Assembly: GCA_964512985.1 (NCBI GenBank)
Contig: CAZELI010000010.1
Location: 1-64,000, forward strand
DNA from: CAYPGT01 sp964512985
GTDB taxonomy: Bacteria; Cyanobacteriota; Vampirovibrionia; LMEP-6097
Direction of reading: 5' to 3'
Length of the DNA: 64,000 bases
The notes beneath the pieces were generated by a model that did not search any database, had not been told where the DNA came from, and was given only the letters and a program-made list of their open reading frames with translations. Positions 1 through 7,822 of this stretch are shown piece after piece; the first letter of the stretch is position 1; each line of letters starts with the position of its first letter. Made by a program: the position numbers and the translations under genes.

Positions 1-1224
1 TTACAAGAATCTTATTGCTGGCATTATGTAACTATGTGCTTGAGGATGTTTGAATTGGTCAGAATTATAAGTTAACTGGATTATTGGAATATCGCCAAGA
101 TTTTGGGAGTGTGTATAATGATGGCTTTCTATAGAATCAGAATTTAATTTAGCTTCTACCAAAAGCCAAGGCTTTTTATCGATGCAAATCAAAAAATCAG
201 TCTCCTTTTGTTCATCTTTATTACGTACATAAAAAAGCTTTGCATCACAAGCAGCATAGTCATTCCAATATGTAGTCAATGCTAATAATTCAGAAGCTAT
301 ATAATTTTCAAAGAGTTTGGACTTCTCAACATTTCTTGTCCAATCATAAAAATATGTTTTGTAGGATTTTTTAATTGCTCTTTTGATATTTTTTGTATAG
401 GGCTTGATATTAAAAGTCAAGTAGCCAAGCTCTAAATATCTAAGGTAATTTTTGATAGTTGCATGTCCCGCTTCTAAATCTTCAGCAAGAGAGTTGACCG
501 ATAGCGGACTTGAAATTCTATCTGGTAATAATTCCATTAACGCAGCAACTTTTTCTATATCTTCAATTTGACTTAATTGTTGTAAATCTTCATATATTGA
601 TTTCTCTAAATAACCTTTTTGCCATGCCCGATGAAACCTTGTCTCTGACTTAAATAATGGCTCTGGGAAACCACTAAACTTCAATAAATCTTCAAGATTT
701 TTCTTACGAGATTCAATATTGATTTTTCTTGATAGTCTTTTTTCAATAAAATCTAAAGCATTCTCTTCTGGCTGGTCTATATATTTATTGCCTTCTACTT
801 CAGAAAGAGTGTATGGAAAAAGATGAAATAAAATATATCTACCAACTAAGCTATCTCCAGATTTTCTGAATAAATCTAACCTAGCGCTTCCTGTGACTAT
901 AGTATGTAATTTTTTTTCATGTTCATCAAAGTATGCCTTAAGAATGTTTTTCCAGTTTTTGACCTTATGGATCTCATCAAAACAGAGCCATGGTGTTTTA
1001 CTTGGATGTTGCAGCAGATCTTCAAGAAAGAAATTAGTATTATGCCGATAGCGAGCCCTAACATTTTTATCGTCCCAATTATAATAGAAGGGACTAGAAT
1101 CATTTTGTTTGAGGAATTTTTTTGCAAGAGTGGTTTTACCACATTGACGTGGGCCAGCAATAAATCTCATTTGCCTTCCCCAAATTGACTGACTAAAAAT
1201 TTCCTCTTGAAACCTATGGGTCAT
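1..1224 (-). CDS. P-loop ATPase with C-terminal DUF4143 (PD-(D/E)XK-like) domain
   Basis: Complete gene; its stop codon is the first three bases of the window. A Walker A loop (GPRQCGKT, residues 24-31) and Walker B (LCFDEIH, about residue 80-87) mark an AAA-type ATPase. The C-terminus carries D343...E357-A-K359, the pattern of the PD-(D/E)XK nuclease fold assigned to DUF4143. The cellular role of this family is not known. A TATGAT -10 box lies 6 nt before the ATG with no Shine-Dalgarno, so the mRNA is probably leaderless. Two 26-bp dyads cover the -35 region (1241-1298). It is one of four ATPase genes of this general design in the window; the others share little sequence with it, so they are separate lineages rather than recent duplicates. 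Confidence 0.85.
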   Translation of the reverse strand: MTHRFQEEIFSQSIWGRQMRFIAGPRQCGKTTLAKKFLKQNDSSPFYYNWDDKNVRARYRHNTNFFLEDLLQHPSKTPWLCFDEIHKVKNWKNILKAYFDEHEKKLHTIVTGSARLDLFRKSGDSLVGRYILFHLFPYTLSEVEGNKYIDQPEENALDFIEKRLSRKINIESRKKNLEDLLKFSGFPEPLFKSETRFHRAWQKGYLEKSIYEDLQQLSQIEDIEKVAALMELLPDRISSPLSVNSLAEDLEAGHATIKNYLRYLELGYLTFNIKPYTKNIKRAIKKSYKTYFYDWTRNVEKSKLFENYIASELLALTTYWNDYAACDAKLFYVRNKDEQKETDFLICIDKKPWLLVEAKLNSDSIESHHYTHSQNLGDIPIIQLTYNSDQFKHPQAHSYIMPAIRFL

Positions 1225-1240
1225 AATATAATCATACCGT

Positions 1241-1298
1241 CTTTTTTTAATACCTATTCAAAAAAGTCGCGACTTTTTTACATACCTATATAAAAAAG
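1241..1298 (-). promoter_or_regulatory. Tandem dyad in the promoter of the DUF4143 ATPase
   Basis: Two 26-bp units, 1241-1266 and 1273-1298, each read CTTTTTT-N12-AAAAAAG with TACCTAT in the spacer. They are separated by TCGCGA, so the junction (1260-1279) is itself a perfect 20-bp palindrome. The left unit begins five bases upstream of the -10 hexamer (1231-1236) and covers the -35 position. This fits an operator for a dimeric or tetrameric repressor, possibly the ATPase acting on its own gene. The function is inference. Confidence 0.55.
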
Positions 1299-1431
1299 CC
1301 AACTAACTCAACAGTAGTATTAACATATATTAAGCTAGGATTAAGGCTAAAAGTATCAAAAATCTACCCCATAAAACCTTATATATATGGACTTTCTTGA
1401 ATTACCCGACCTATAGGAGAGAAAACATATA

Positions 1432-1968
1432 ATGGCGCAAGCAGAATTTATCGAAGCGAAGTTTATTTTTAAGAAAAACCCAGATATATCAATGAATTTT
1501 ATTTCAGATGGCGAAGGACAGAAGCTCGGGTTCACTAAGACTGATGATGGCAGTAATGTGATCTTTACTAAAGACTTAGAGGGTATAGATGTCGCCATAG
1601 AACATTATCCAGATGGAACTAAGGTCTTCCATATGGAGAAAGATAGCAAGGGACTGCCTGCTATGCATGAGTTTAAGCCAGATGGCACAGAGTTTATTTA
1701 TTTATTTGATGCAGAGAAACGACTTGAGAAGATGGTAGAAATGAAAACCAATGGCGATAAGCTTACTACTTGGTTTTCACCTAAAGGTGAAACTATCACT
1801 CAAGAGCAACGCCAGCAAGGCGGTATTTTATTCTCTATGGCAAGCACTACAGAGAAAGCTATGATCTGGCTTAAAGCAGATGGTTCTGTAGAAGCCAGTG
1901 GCAATGAGCAACTCACTAGCCATATCAAACTAGTCTTTAATAAATTTTTAGACGGCGCAGAGTTTTAA
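1432..1968 (+). CDS. PDGT-repeat protein, paralogue 1
   Basis: A 178-residue protein with no signal peptide or membrane segment. It is built of short repeats of about 16-20 residues of the type hhh...PDGT or NGDK (DGSNVIFTKD, YPDGTKVFH, KPDGTEFIY, TNGDKLTTW, SPKGE). Such repeats are expected to form a beta-hairpin ribbon like the G-box/TCP10-C or MORN-like repeats. An AGGAGAG Shine-Dalgarno lies about 12 nt before the ATG. The next gene (2208-2765) is a paralogue. The segment DSKGLPAMHEFKPDGTE is identical in both at the protein level although codons differ, so it is under selection. I do not recognise the family and assign no function. Confidence 0.75.
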   Translation: MAQAEFIEAKFIFKKNPDISMNFISDGEGQKLGFTKTDDGSNVIFTKDLEGIDVAIEHYPDGTKVFHMEKDSKGLPAMHEFKPDGTEFIYLFDAEKRLEKMVEMKTNGDKLTTWFSPKGETITQEQRQQGGILFSMASTTEKAMIWLKADGSVEASGNEQLTSHIKLVFNKFLDGAEF

Positions 1969-1996
1969 ATAGAAATTTTAATTAGATAAATAGTCT

Positions 1997-2107
1997 CGTC
2001 ATCCTGAGGAGCAACCGTAGGTTGCGACGTCAGGATCCACTACTTCGAACAGTCTATTAATGAAAGTGGATCCTGACGGTCGGGCTTCGCCCTCCCTCAG
2101 GATGACG
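1997..2107 (+). repeat. Nested palindromic repeat, copy A
   Basis: Outer arms CGTCATCCTGAGG and CCTCAGGATGACG, inner arms CAGGATCCACT and AGTGGATCCTG, and two side hairpins: GCAACC-gta-GGTTGC on the left and a GGGC/GCCC one on the right. It sits between the two PDGT-repeat paralogues. It is one of eight closely related copies in the window, plus one variant (26094-26221). It resembles the palindromic intergenic elements found in many small AT-rich genomes. Confidence 0.9.
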
Positions 2108-2207
2108 AATTATAGTATTCCTACTTCACAATGACACAAGTCTCTAGCATTAAGAACAGGTTAATGAACTTTCTATCAAGCATACGATTAGAAAACTTTA
2201 TATAGGC

Positions 2208-2765
2208 ATGAGAAACACAAACACTAAAACTAGCAGCAAAACAACAATCGAAACTAGATTCATTTTTAACCAAGAAGTAAAAAACATAAACTCAATCACC
2301 GACGAGCAAGGGCAAGTACTTGCCTTCTCAAGAACGGCTGATGGTAATCAGGTGATCTTCACGAAAGATAGTGAAGGAGTAGATGTAGCTGTAGAGCATA
2401 CTATCGACGGCGGCAAAGTTTTCCATCTATCACAAGACTCTAAAGGTCTTCCAGCAATGCATGAGTTCAAACCAGATGGCACAGAGATCATGTACCTTCT
2501 AGACCAAGCTAAAAAATTAGAGAAGATGATAGAAACTAAAATGAACGGCGATAAAGTTACCACTTGGTACTATCCTAACGGCGACATGCTAATGCAAGAA
2601 GAAAGACAAACTGGCGGCATTCTCTTTAGATTTATTACTGCTGATGAAGAAGCTTTAATCTGGCTTAAACCTGATGGTAGCGCTGCTTCACATGGCGAAG
2701 CAGAATTAATCGGTAGACTTAAAGTTATATTCCATGCTCAGTTAGACGGTGCGGATTGCGTATAA
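2208..2765 (+). CDS. PDGT-repeat protein, paralogue 2
   Basis: A 185-residue paralogue of the 1432-1968 product, aligning along its whole length with roughly half the residues identical. The best conserved blocks are VIFTKDxEG, DSKGLPAMHEFKPDGTE and MNGDKVTTW/TNGDKLTTW. It has the same predicted beta-hairpin repeats and the same acidic pI-lowering composition, with no export signal. The N-terminal 12 residues (Thr/Asn/Lys-rich) are extra. No clear Shine-Dalgarno precedes the ATG. The copies are old, because synonymous sites in the identical block differ at many codons. Family unknown; an immunity or scaffold role like other hairpin-repeat proteins would be speculation. Confidence 0.75.
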   Translation: MRNTNTKTSSKTTIETRFIFNQEVKNINSITDEQGQVLAFSRTADGNQVIFTKDSEGVDVAVEHTIDGGKVFHLSQDSKGLPAMHEFKPDGTEIMYLLDQAKKLEKMIETKMNGDKVTTWYYPNGDMLMQEERQTGGILFRFITADEEALIWLKPDGSAASHGEAELIGRLKVIFHAQLDGADCV

Positions 2766-2844
2766 TCAGCCCGCAGAGCATTCAGATAATTTCCAAATCC
2801 GTCAAATAGTCTAGACGTAATCATCCTATGCTTAACTGCAAGTT

Positions 2845-2864
2845 AACTCTAATTTTTTAGAGTT
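2845..2864 (+). other. Small hairpin upstream of the Gly-rich gene
   Basis: AACTCTAA-TTTT-TTAGAGTT is a perfect 8-bp stem with a 4-nt loop, 24 nt before the ATG at 2889. No T-run follows it, so it is more likely a leader structure or operator than a terminator. Confidence 0.4.
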
Positions 2865-2888
2865 GAGTTAACAAGGATTTTTGAATAT

Positions 2889-3911
2889 ATGACTATGACT
2901 GGATTTACCACAGCAATTAAAGCGGTCTCGGGCCCTAAGATCAGTGGTTTAGTTGTAGCTAAAGGCTTAACTAAAACTGGTGATAGTAAAGCAACTCAAG
3001 ATGATAATACTACAGATGAAACAGCTGCAGATGCTGCCAAGAAAGACCCAAAAGATTCTAAAACAACTCAAGCAGAAAAAACCGATGCTGAAAAAAGAGC
3101 AGAACAAGATGCTGCGATAATGGCAGCCATAGGAGGACATCGTATTCCTGGATTCCCTGCTACTAAAGAAGAGACTGAAGCGTTACAAAAAAAGCTAGAA
3201 ACAAACCCTGCTCAGTTTCCTGGAATTGATGTTAACCCTACTGCTAAGCCTTCTTCAGCTAGTTCAGATTCTAATCCCTCAATGAACAATCCTTTCTCAA
3301 TTCCTAACTCAGGTGGTGGTGGCAGTCCAGGTCAAACACCGCAAGGTGGTTCTAATGGCTGGGTAGGTGCTGGCGCACATCACCCTGGCTATGGTGGCGG
3401 TTACGGAAATGGAAATGGTAGTGGTAGCGGAGGCAGTGGTGGTAGCGGAGGCAGTGGTGGTAGTGGTGGTTACGGTGGTGGCGGTACTCCAGGTACAGGA
3501 CCTATAAGTAATCCTCCTCAAGGACATAGTCACAACAGCATCGCTAGTATAGTTGCAGAACGCAATGAATTCGTAAAAGCATGGGGTGGAACTGTAGAAA
3601 GTTCTACTAATGGAGCTGGGTCTAGAACTGTCTCTATAACAGGTATGGACTCAAGAGCATTAGCTGGTTTAAATAGAATCAATCAAGAGTTTAGAGAATA
3701 TAGAGAAGCAAATAATTTACCACCCTTAATGGTATCGCAAACAATCAAACCTAATAGCAATGGTAAAGTTGATATCACCCTTACTCTTCAAGATCCTAGT
3801 AAGCAATCCGATGCTTCCTTGATCTCTACTCCTCAAGACCGACAAAAAACTATTGAGAAAGCAAAGGAAGAATCAGGGCACGATTCTCTTGATCCAAGCA
3901 AAGTAGCTTAA
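2889..3911 (+). CDS. Low-complexity Gly/Ser-rich protein, unknown
   Basis: A 340-residue protein in three parts. Residues 1-90 are charged and Thr/Lys/Asp/Ala-rich. Residues 120-205 form a Gly/Ser/Asn linker (GSGGSGGSGGSGG core with GYGGG units). Residues 215-340 form a compact domain containing a VESSTNGAGSRTVSITGMD strand pattern. No signal peptide is visible, yet the composition suggests a surface or adhesive linker protein. An AAGG Shine-Dalgarno lies 12 nt upstream of the first ATG. The gene follows the two PDGT-repeat genes on the same strand and is convergent with nusB. I do not recognise the family. Confidence 0.7.
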   Translation: MTMTGFTTAIKAVSGPKISGLVVAKGLTKTGDSKATQDDNTTDETAADAAKKDPKDSKTTQAEKTDAEKRAEQDAAIMAAIGGHRIPGFPATKEETEALQKKLETNPAQFPGIDVNPTAKPSSASSDSNPSMNNPFSIPNSGGGGSPGQTPQGGSNGWVGAGAHHPGYGGGYGNGNGSGSGGSGGSGGSGGSGGYGGGGTPGTGPISNPPQGHSHNSIASIVAERNEFVKAWGGTVESSTNGAGSRTVSITGMDSRALAGLNRINQEFREYREANNLPPLMVSQTIKPNSNGKVDITLTLQDPSKQSDASLISTPQDRQKTIEKAKEESGHDSLDPSKVA

Positions 3912-3927
3912 TACACATAGCAACTAT

Positions 3928-4608
3928 CTAAGCAACCGTTCTTCTGTTATCACTAAGTAGTTTAATCACATCAGCTAAGATACCGTTAATAAATTTCACA
4001 CCTTCATCGGTGGAATATTTATTAGCGAGTTTAATTATTTCTGAGACTACCACTGCATGCGGTAAATCAGAGACTAATAACTCAGTAACACCAAGCTCGA
4101 TCAGTTTACGATCGGGCTTTTGCATACGATCTATATTCCAAGAAGTAGAGACATCCTTAATAAGAGTTTCTACTGCTTCTTTATTGTTTATATATTTAAA
4201 AATTAAATCTAGAGTGAAGTCTCGGGTGTCAGTATCATGGTAATGCCAATAGATCTCAGGTATCTGCAAACCCTCACGCATTAATGCTATAGCTTGATAA
4301 CAATTATTCAGATGATCAAAAAACTCCGCCGTCTTAGGCAAGACTACTGAGCGCGAGCCATCATCTAAGGCTTCGTTTTCAGCGTGATCAATCTGAAACT
4401 CCATCAAAGCTCGCTCTACTTTAATGAAATAAGATTCTGCTTGACGCAAATTATCCTTGCTATGATCAGCCAAGGTTCTAATCGCAGATAGACACAAAGC
4501 GTCCAAATCGGTTTTGACAAGCTTCTCTATTTTGATGTTTTCAGATTTCTGTGGCAGTTGAAACAGAGCTAAGAATGCCAGCTCTCTTGCTGCGCTACGT
4601 TTTTCCAT
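3928..4608 (-). CDS. nusB: Transcription antitermination factor NusB
   Basis: NusB binds boxA RNA with S10 (NusE) and supports antitermination of rRNA operons. The N-terminus (EKRSAARELAFLALFQLP) and the C-terminal helical core (DRKLIELGVTELLVSDLPHA, then INGILADVIKLL) are family hallmarks. At 226 residues it is longer than the usual 130-165, with an inserted helical stretch around residues 25-110. I recall the same long form from cyanobacteria. TATAAT (4618-4623, minus strand) lies only 9 nt before the ATG and there is no Shine-Dalgarno, which points to a leaderless mRNA. The gene is divergent from feoAB. Confidence 0.92.
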   Translation of the reverse strand: MEKRSAARELAFLALFQLPQKSENIKIEKLVKTDLDALCLSAIRTLADHSKDNLRQAESYFIKVERALMEFQIDHAENEALDDGSRSVVLPKTAEFFDHLNNCYQAIALMREGLQIPEIYWHYHDTDTRDFTLDLIFKYINNKEAVETLIKDVSTSWNIDRMQKPDRKLIELGVTELLVSDLPHAVVVSEIIKLANKYSTDEGVKFINGILADVIKLLSDNRRTVA

Positions 4609-4678
4609 TGCAGGGCAATTATAACAGTGGTAACTCTACAGTTAAGAAAGACTTTACGATATGTTAGGATTTAAGAGT

Positions 4679-4702
4679 TATAATTACTGAGAATCATTCT
4701 CA
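4679..4702 (+). promoter_or_regulatory. feoAB promoter -10 box and Fur box
   Basis: TATAAT at 4679-4684 is followed at 4688-4702 by TGAGAATCATTCTCA, a perfect 7-1-7 inverted repeat matching the Fur consensus. The box covers the expected transcription start, so Fur-Fe2+ would block initiation. The fur gene itself is at 43402 in this window. Confidence 0.88.
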
Positions 4703-4712
4703 ACTATATAAA

Positions 4713-4928
4713 ATGCAATTAAACCAAGTAAAAAGCGGCGAAAAAATTCTCCTAAACTTCATTCCAGCAAGTATTAAAGCTGAGCTTATTCGCATGGGAC
4801 TATCTGAAGGTGATAAGATCGAGTGCCTTGTCAAAATCCCAGGAGGGCCCGTAGTACTACTAAAAGACTTACAAGAAATAGCTATCGGTAATAATTACTC
4901 CAAGGAAATACAGGTCACGCAAATCTAA
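4713..4928 (+). CDS. feoA: Ferrous iron transport accessory protein FeoA
   Basis: A 71-residue SH3-like cytoplasmic protein that assists FeoB in Fe2+ uptake. The family pattern is clear: a start with LNQVKSGEK, then IRMGLSEGDKIECLVKIPGGPVVL, then the EIAIGNNYSKEIQV strand. It lies directly behind a Fur box. Its stop codon overlaps the feoB start (TAATG), so the two are translationally coupled. Complete and ordinary in length. Confidence 0.93.
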   Translation: MQLNQVKSGEKILLNFIPASIKAELIRMGLSEGDKIECLVKIPGGPVVLLKDLQEIAIGNNYSKEIQVTQI

Positions 4929-6880
4929 TGCAAGAAATCAAGAATAAAACCACAACAGTTCAAATAGCATTAGCTGGTAACCCAAATGTTGGTAAGTCTG
5001 TAATTTTTAACTATCTTACGGGTGTCTATGTCGATGTTAGTAATTATCCTGGTACTACTATAGAAATCACTAACGCTAATATCGCAATCTCTGACAGCGA
5101 AAGAGAGAAATACCAGCTCAACAATTATGAATTGAAGCTCACTGACACTCCTGGAGTCTATGGCATATCTAGTTTTAATGATGAAGAGAAGGCTGCACGT
5201 GATTATATACTCAATGCCGACATAGTAATCAATGTAGTATCTAGTATCAGTCTAAGTCGTGATTTATTTCTCACTAAACAACTTGCCGATATGGGTAAAC
5301 CGATGTTAGTCATTCTTAATCAAAGTGACGAAGCTAAAATACGCAAGGTTAGCATTAATACCACGCTTCTCTCCGAGGAACTGGGTTTGGACATTATAGA
5401 AACAGTAGCGATTAAAGCTCAAGGTTTACCCGAATTAAAACAAGCCATATTCAACTCCATTAACAATATAGATAGTAAGTTACACAAAATTCAAGTAGGT
5501 AAAATCTCACCAAGGATCGATACATATATTCTCCCATATATTGATATGGTGCTATCTAGAGCAGAAGCTGTGTTGATCGCTGAAGCTGACTCTACCATTG
5601 CCGAGCGCAATAATATAGTATTGAATGAACCTAAAAGAGAAGAGATCTATAAAATAAGAAGAGATGAGGTAGATGCATTAGTAGCTAAAGCTGTTAGCCG
5701 TATTCAATTCTCTAAGCGAATATTTTTGGGACAATTATTACTCCAACCGATCATTGGATCAATAGTAGCAGTTGCGATTCTCTATACTTTTCTATATCAA
5801 TTCCTCGGTGTTTTTATAGCTGGAACTGTAGTAGATTGGCTAGAGCATGGTATTTTTAATGTCTACTATAACCCATGGATAGAGGGTTTGGTGAGCGGTG
5901 TGTTCCCTGTAGTACATAACAATATAGAGAACATACTCGTCTCTAATCCACTTACTGCTATTGGCACTTTCTTAGCTGGAGACTATGGAGTACTGACTCT
6001 TACTATTACTTATTTATATGGTTTATTATTACCGCTAGTTTTAGGTTTCTATTTCGGACTAGCGATTCTTGAAGATAGCGGTTATCTACCAAGGTTAGCG
6101 GTGCTAGTAGACGGGGTTTTAAGTAGGCTTGGTATGAACGGTAGGGCTATTATTCCTCTAATACTGGGTGGTGGCTGCGTTACTATGGCAACAGTTACTA
6201 CTAGATTACTCACTAACCCTAAGGAGAAACTTATTACTATGGCAGTTCTGGGATTGACTATACCTTGCTCTGCTCAGCTAGGAGTCATTCAGGGACTGCT
6301 TAGTAATGTAGGTGGTGTTAAGCCTTGGTTAATCTGGAGCGGTACTTTATTTATAGTTTTTGTTTTAACTGGGATGATCTTGAATAAACTAATCCCTGGT
6401 CCTTGCGGAAATTTTATCTCTGATATTCCTCCTCTACGATTACCACGTATAAGCAATATCACTAAAAAAACATTTGTAAGATCTAAGGTATTCTTAGATG
6501 AAGCTACTCCTGCATTCTTCATAGCTGCTGCACTTGTAGCATTCATGCAAGTCAGTGGTATGCTTGAATCTATTATTAAAGTATCGGAGCCAATGATCGA
6601 AGGAGTTTTACTACTACCTAAAGAAGTGGCTATTAGTTTTATATTAGGAATGGTGCGCAGAGATTTTGGTGCTTTTGGTTTAATGAGCATTCCTATGTCA
6701 GCCTCTCAGCTAGTTACCGCATGTACAGTACTAACATTATTCGTCCCTTGTATAGCCACGGTAGCCGTGATGGTGAAAGAAGGTAGCTTTAAAACAGCCA
6801 TGGGTATATGGATTAGCTCATGGATACTGGCTTTGGGGATAGGTGCCATACTCGCAAGACTATTACCAGTACTAGTCTAA
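4928..6880 (+). CDS. feoB: Ferrous iron permease FeoB
   Basis: An inner-membrane Fe2+ transporter with an N-terminal G domain. G1 is GNPNVGKS (residues 17-24), the Thr-rich switch is NYPGTT, G3 is DTPG and G4 appears as NQSD. About eight membrane segments follow from residue 275, including the Gly-rich GGGCVTMATVTTRLL region and the second half with PCIATVAVMVKEG. At 650 residues it is compact compared with the roughly 770-residue E. coli protein, lacking much of the C-terminal cytoplasmic tail (no FeoC-binding end). Operon feoA-feoB, iron-repressed through the Fur box at 4688. Confidence 0.95.
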   Translation: MQEIKNKTTTVQIALAGNPNVGKSVIFNYLTGVYVDVSNYPGTTIEITNANIAISDSEREKYQLNNYELKLTDTPGVYGISSFNDEEKAARDYILNADIVINVVSSISLSRDLFLTKQLADMGKPMLVILNQSDEAKIRKVSINTTLLSEELGLDIIETVAIKAQGLPELKQAIFNSINNIDSKLHKIQVGKISPRIDTYILPYIDMVLSRAEAVLIAEADSTIAERNNIVLNEPKREEIYKIRRDEVDALVAKAVSRIQFSKRIFLGQLLLQPIIGSIVAVAILYTFLYQFLGVFIAGTVVDWLEHGIFNVYYNPWIEGLVSGVFPVVHNNIENILVSNPLTAIGTFLAGDYGVLTLTITYLYGLLLPLVLGFYFGLAILEDSGYLPRLAVLVDGVLSRLGMNGRAIIPLILGGGCVTMATVTTRLLTNPKEKLITMAVLGLTIPCSAQLGVIQGLLSNVGGVKPWLIWSGTLFIVFVLTGMILNKLIPGPCGNFISDIPPLRLPRISNITKKTFVRSKVFLDEATPAFFIAAALVAFMQVSGMLESIIKVSEPMIEGVLLLPKEVAISFILGMVRRDFGAFGLMSIPMSASQLVTACTVLTLFVPCIATVAVMVKEGSFKTAMGIWISSWILALGIGAILARLLPVLV

Positions 6881-7023
6881 ATAGCTGATTCAACATCATT
6901 AATCAATAAATTAGGCCATCTAGATTCAATTAAATCCCCTAAAAGCCTAAGTTCAGAATTATCATAATTTGCAGATAATGTCCTAGAGATCTCTAAGTCT
7001 TACTTAGAATCCACAAAAATATT

Positions 7024-7794
7024 ATGGCAATCGATACATTAAAATCTGCAGGCTCATCAATGAAAAATATTCAATTTGCCATTGATGCTATAGCTCACAA
7101 TATAGCGAACGTTAACACTACTGCCTTTAAAGAAAATAAGGTGAATTTTACAAGTGTAGTAAATAAGCTAAGTGATACTGCAAAGTTCTCAGGAACAGCC
7201 ATTGCTTCAATTAACTCAGACTTTACCCAAGGCAATCTTAAAAACACAGGCGTGTTCACCAATCTTGGACTTCAAGGCAATGGGTTTTTTACACTGCAAA
7301 GCACTACAGGTGATGTCGTCTTTACGAGAGATGGTAATTTTAAAATAGACGGAACCAGTACTTTAGTAGATGCCAATGGTAATTATGTACTCTCAAGTGG
7401 GGGTGGCACTATTATTCTTCCGACTAATACTAGCTCTATAGAAATCAATCCTAGTGGTGAAATCAGATACTTACCACAAGGTGCAGCTGAATATCAACTA
7501 TTAGCACAATTACAATTAGCGAACTTTATAAATCCACAAAGCCTAGAACCTATCGGCAATAACCAATACAGAGAAAGCCTTAATTCAGGTGCCCCAGAGT
7601 TTTCAACAGCATTAGGAATAGCCACAGGCACAGCTGAGACTGCTGTCGTTTCCGGAACTCTTGAATCATCCAACGCTGATTTAAGTACTAATATGGTTGA
7701 ACTAATTGCTTATCAAAGATCTTATCAATCGATTTCTAAATCAGTGCAAACAGCAAACGAACTACTAGAGACAACTTTAGCTTTAAAAAGATAA
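7024..7794 (+). CDS. Flagellar basal-body rod protein, FlgG/FlgF type
   Basis: A 256-residue axial protein of the flagellar rod. The N-terminal motif HNIANVNTTAFKENKVNF (about residues 24-41) and the C-terminal motif VSGTLESSNADLSTNMVELIAYQRSYQS followed by a TANELLETTLALKR helix are the coiled-coil ends shared by FlgF, FlgG and FlgE. The length fits FlgG best, but FlgF cannot be excluded. The next gene encodes the hook protein, separated by 28 bp. A 17-bp dyad TCTAAGT-CTT-ACTTAGA (6992-7008) lies 15 bp before the ATG and may be regulatory. Secretion through the flagellar export gate fits with fliPQ at 45 kb. Confidence 0.85.
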   Translation: MAIDTLKSAGSSMKNIQFAIDAIAHNIANVNTTAFKENKVNFTSVVNKLSDTAKFSGTAIASINSDFTQGNLKNTGVFTNLGLQGNGFFTLQSTTGDVVFTRDGNFKIDGTSTLVDANGNYVLSSGGGTIILPTNTSSIEINPSGEIRYLPQGAAEYQLLAQLQLANFINPQSLEPIGNNQYRESLNSGAPEFSTALGIATGTAETAVVSGTLESSNADLSTNMVELIAYQRSYQSISKSVQTANELLETTLALKR

Positions 7795-7822
7795 GGGTAA
7801 TCTGACTTAAAGGAGAAAACAA

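Noticed and set aside
3309..3533. 74-codon minus-strand frame, Thr-rich
   Set aside because: Antisense of the Gly/Ser codons of the Gly-rich gene; low-complexity shadow.
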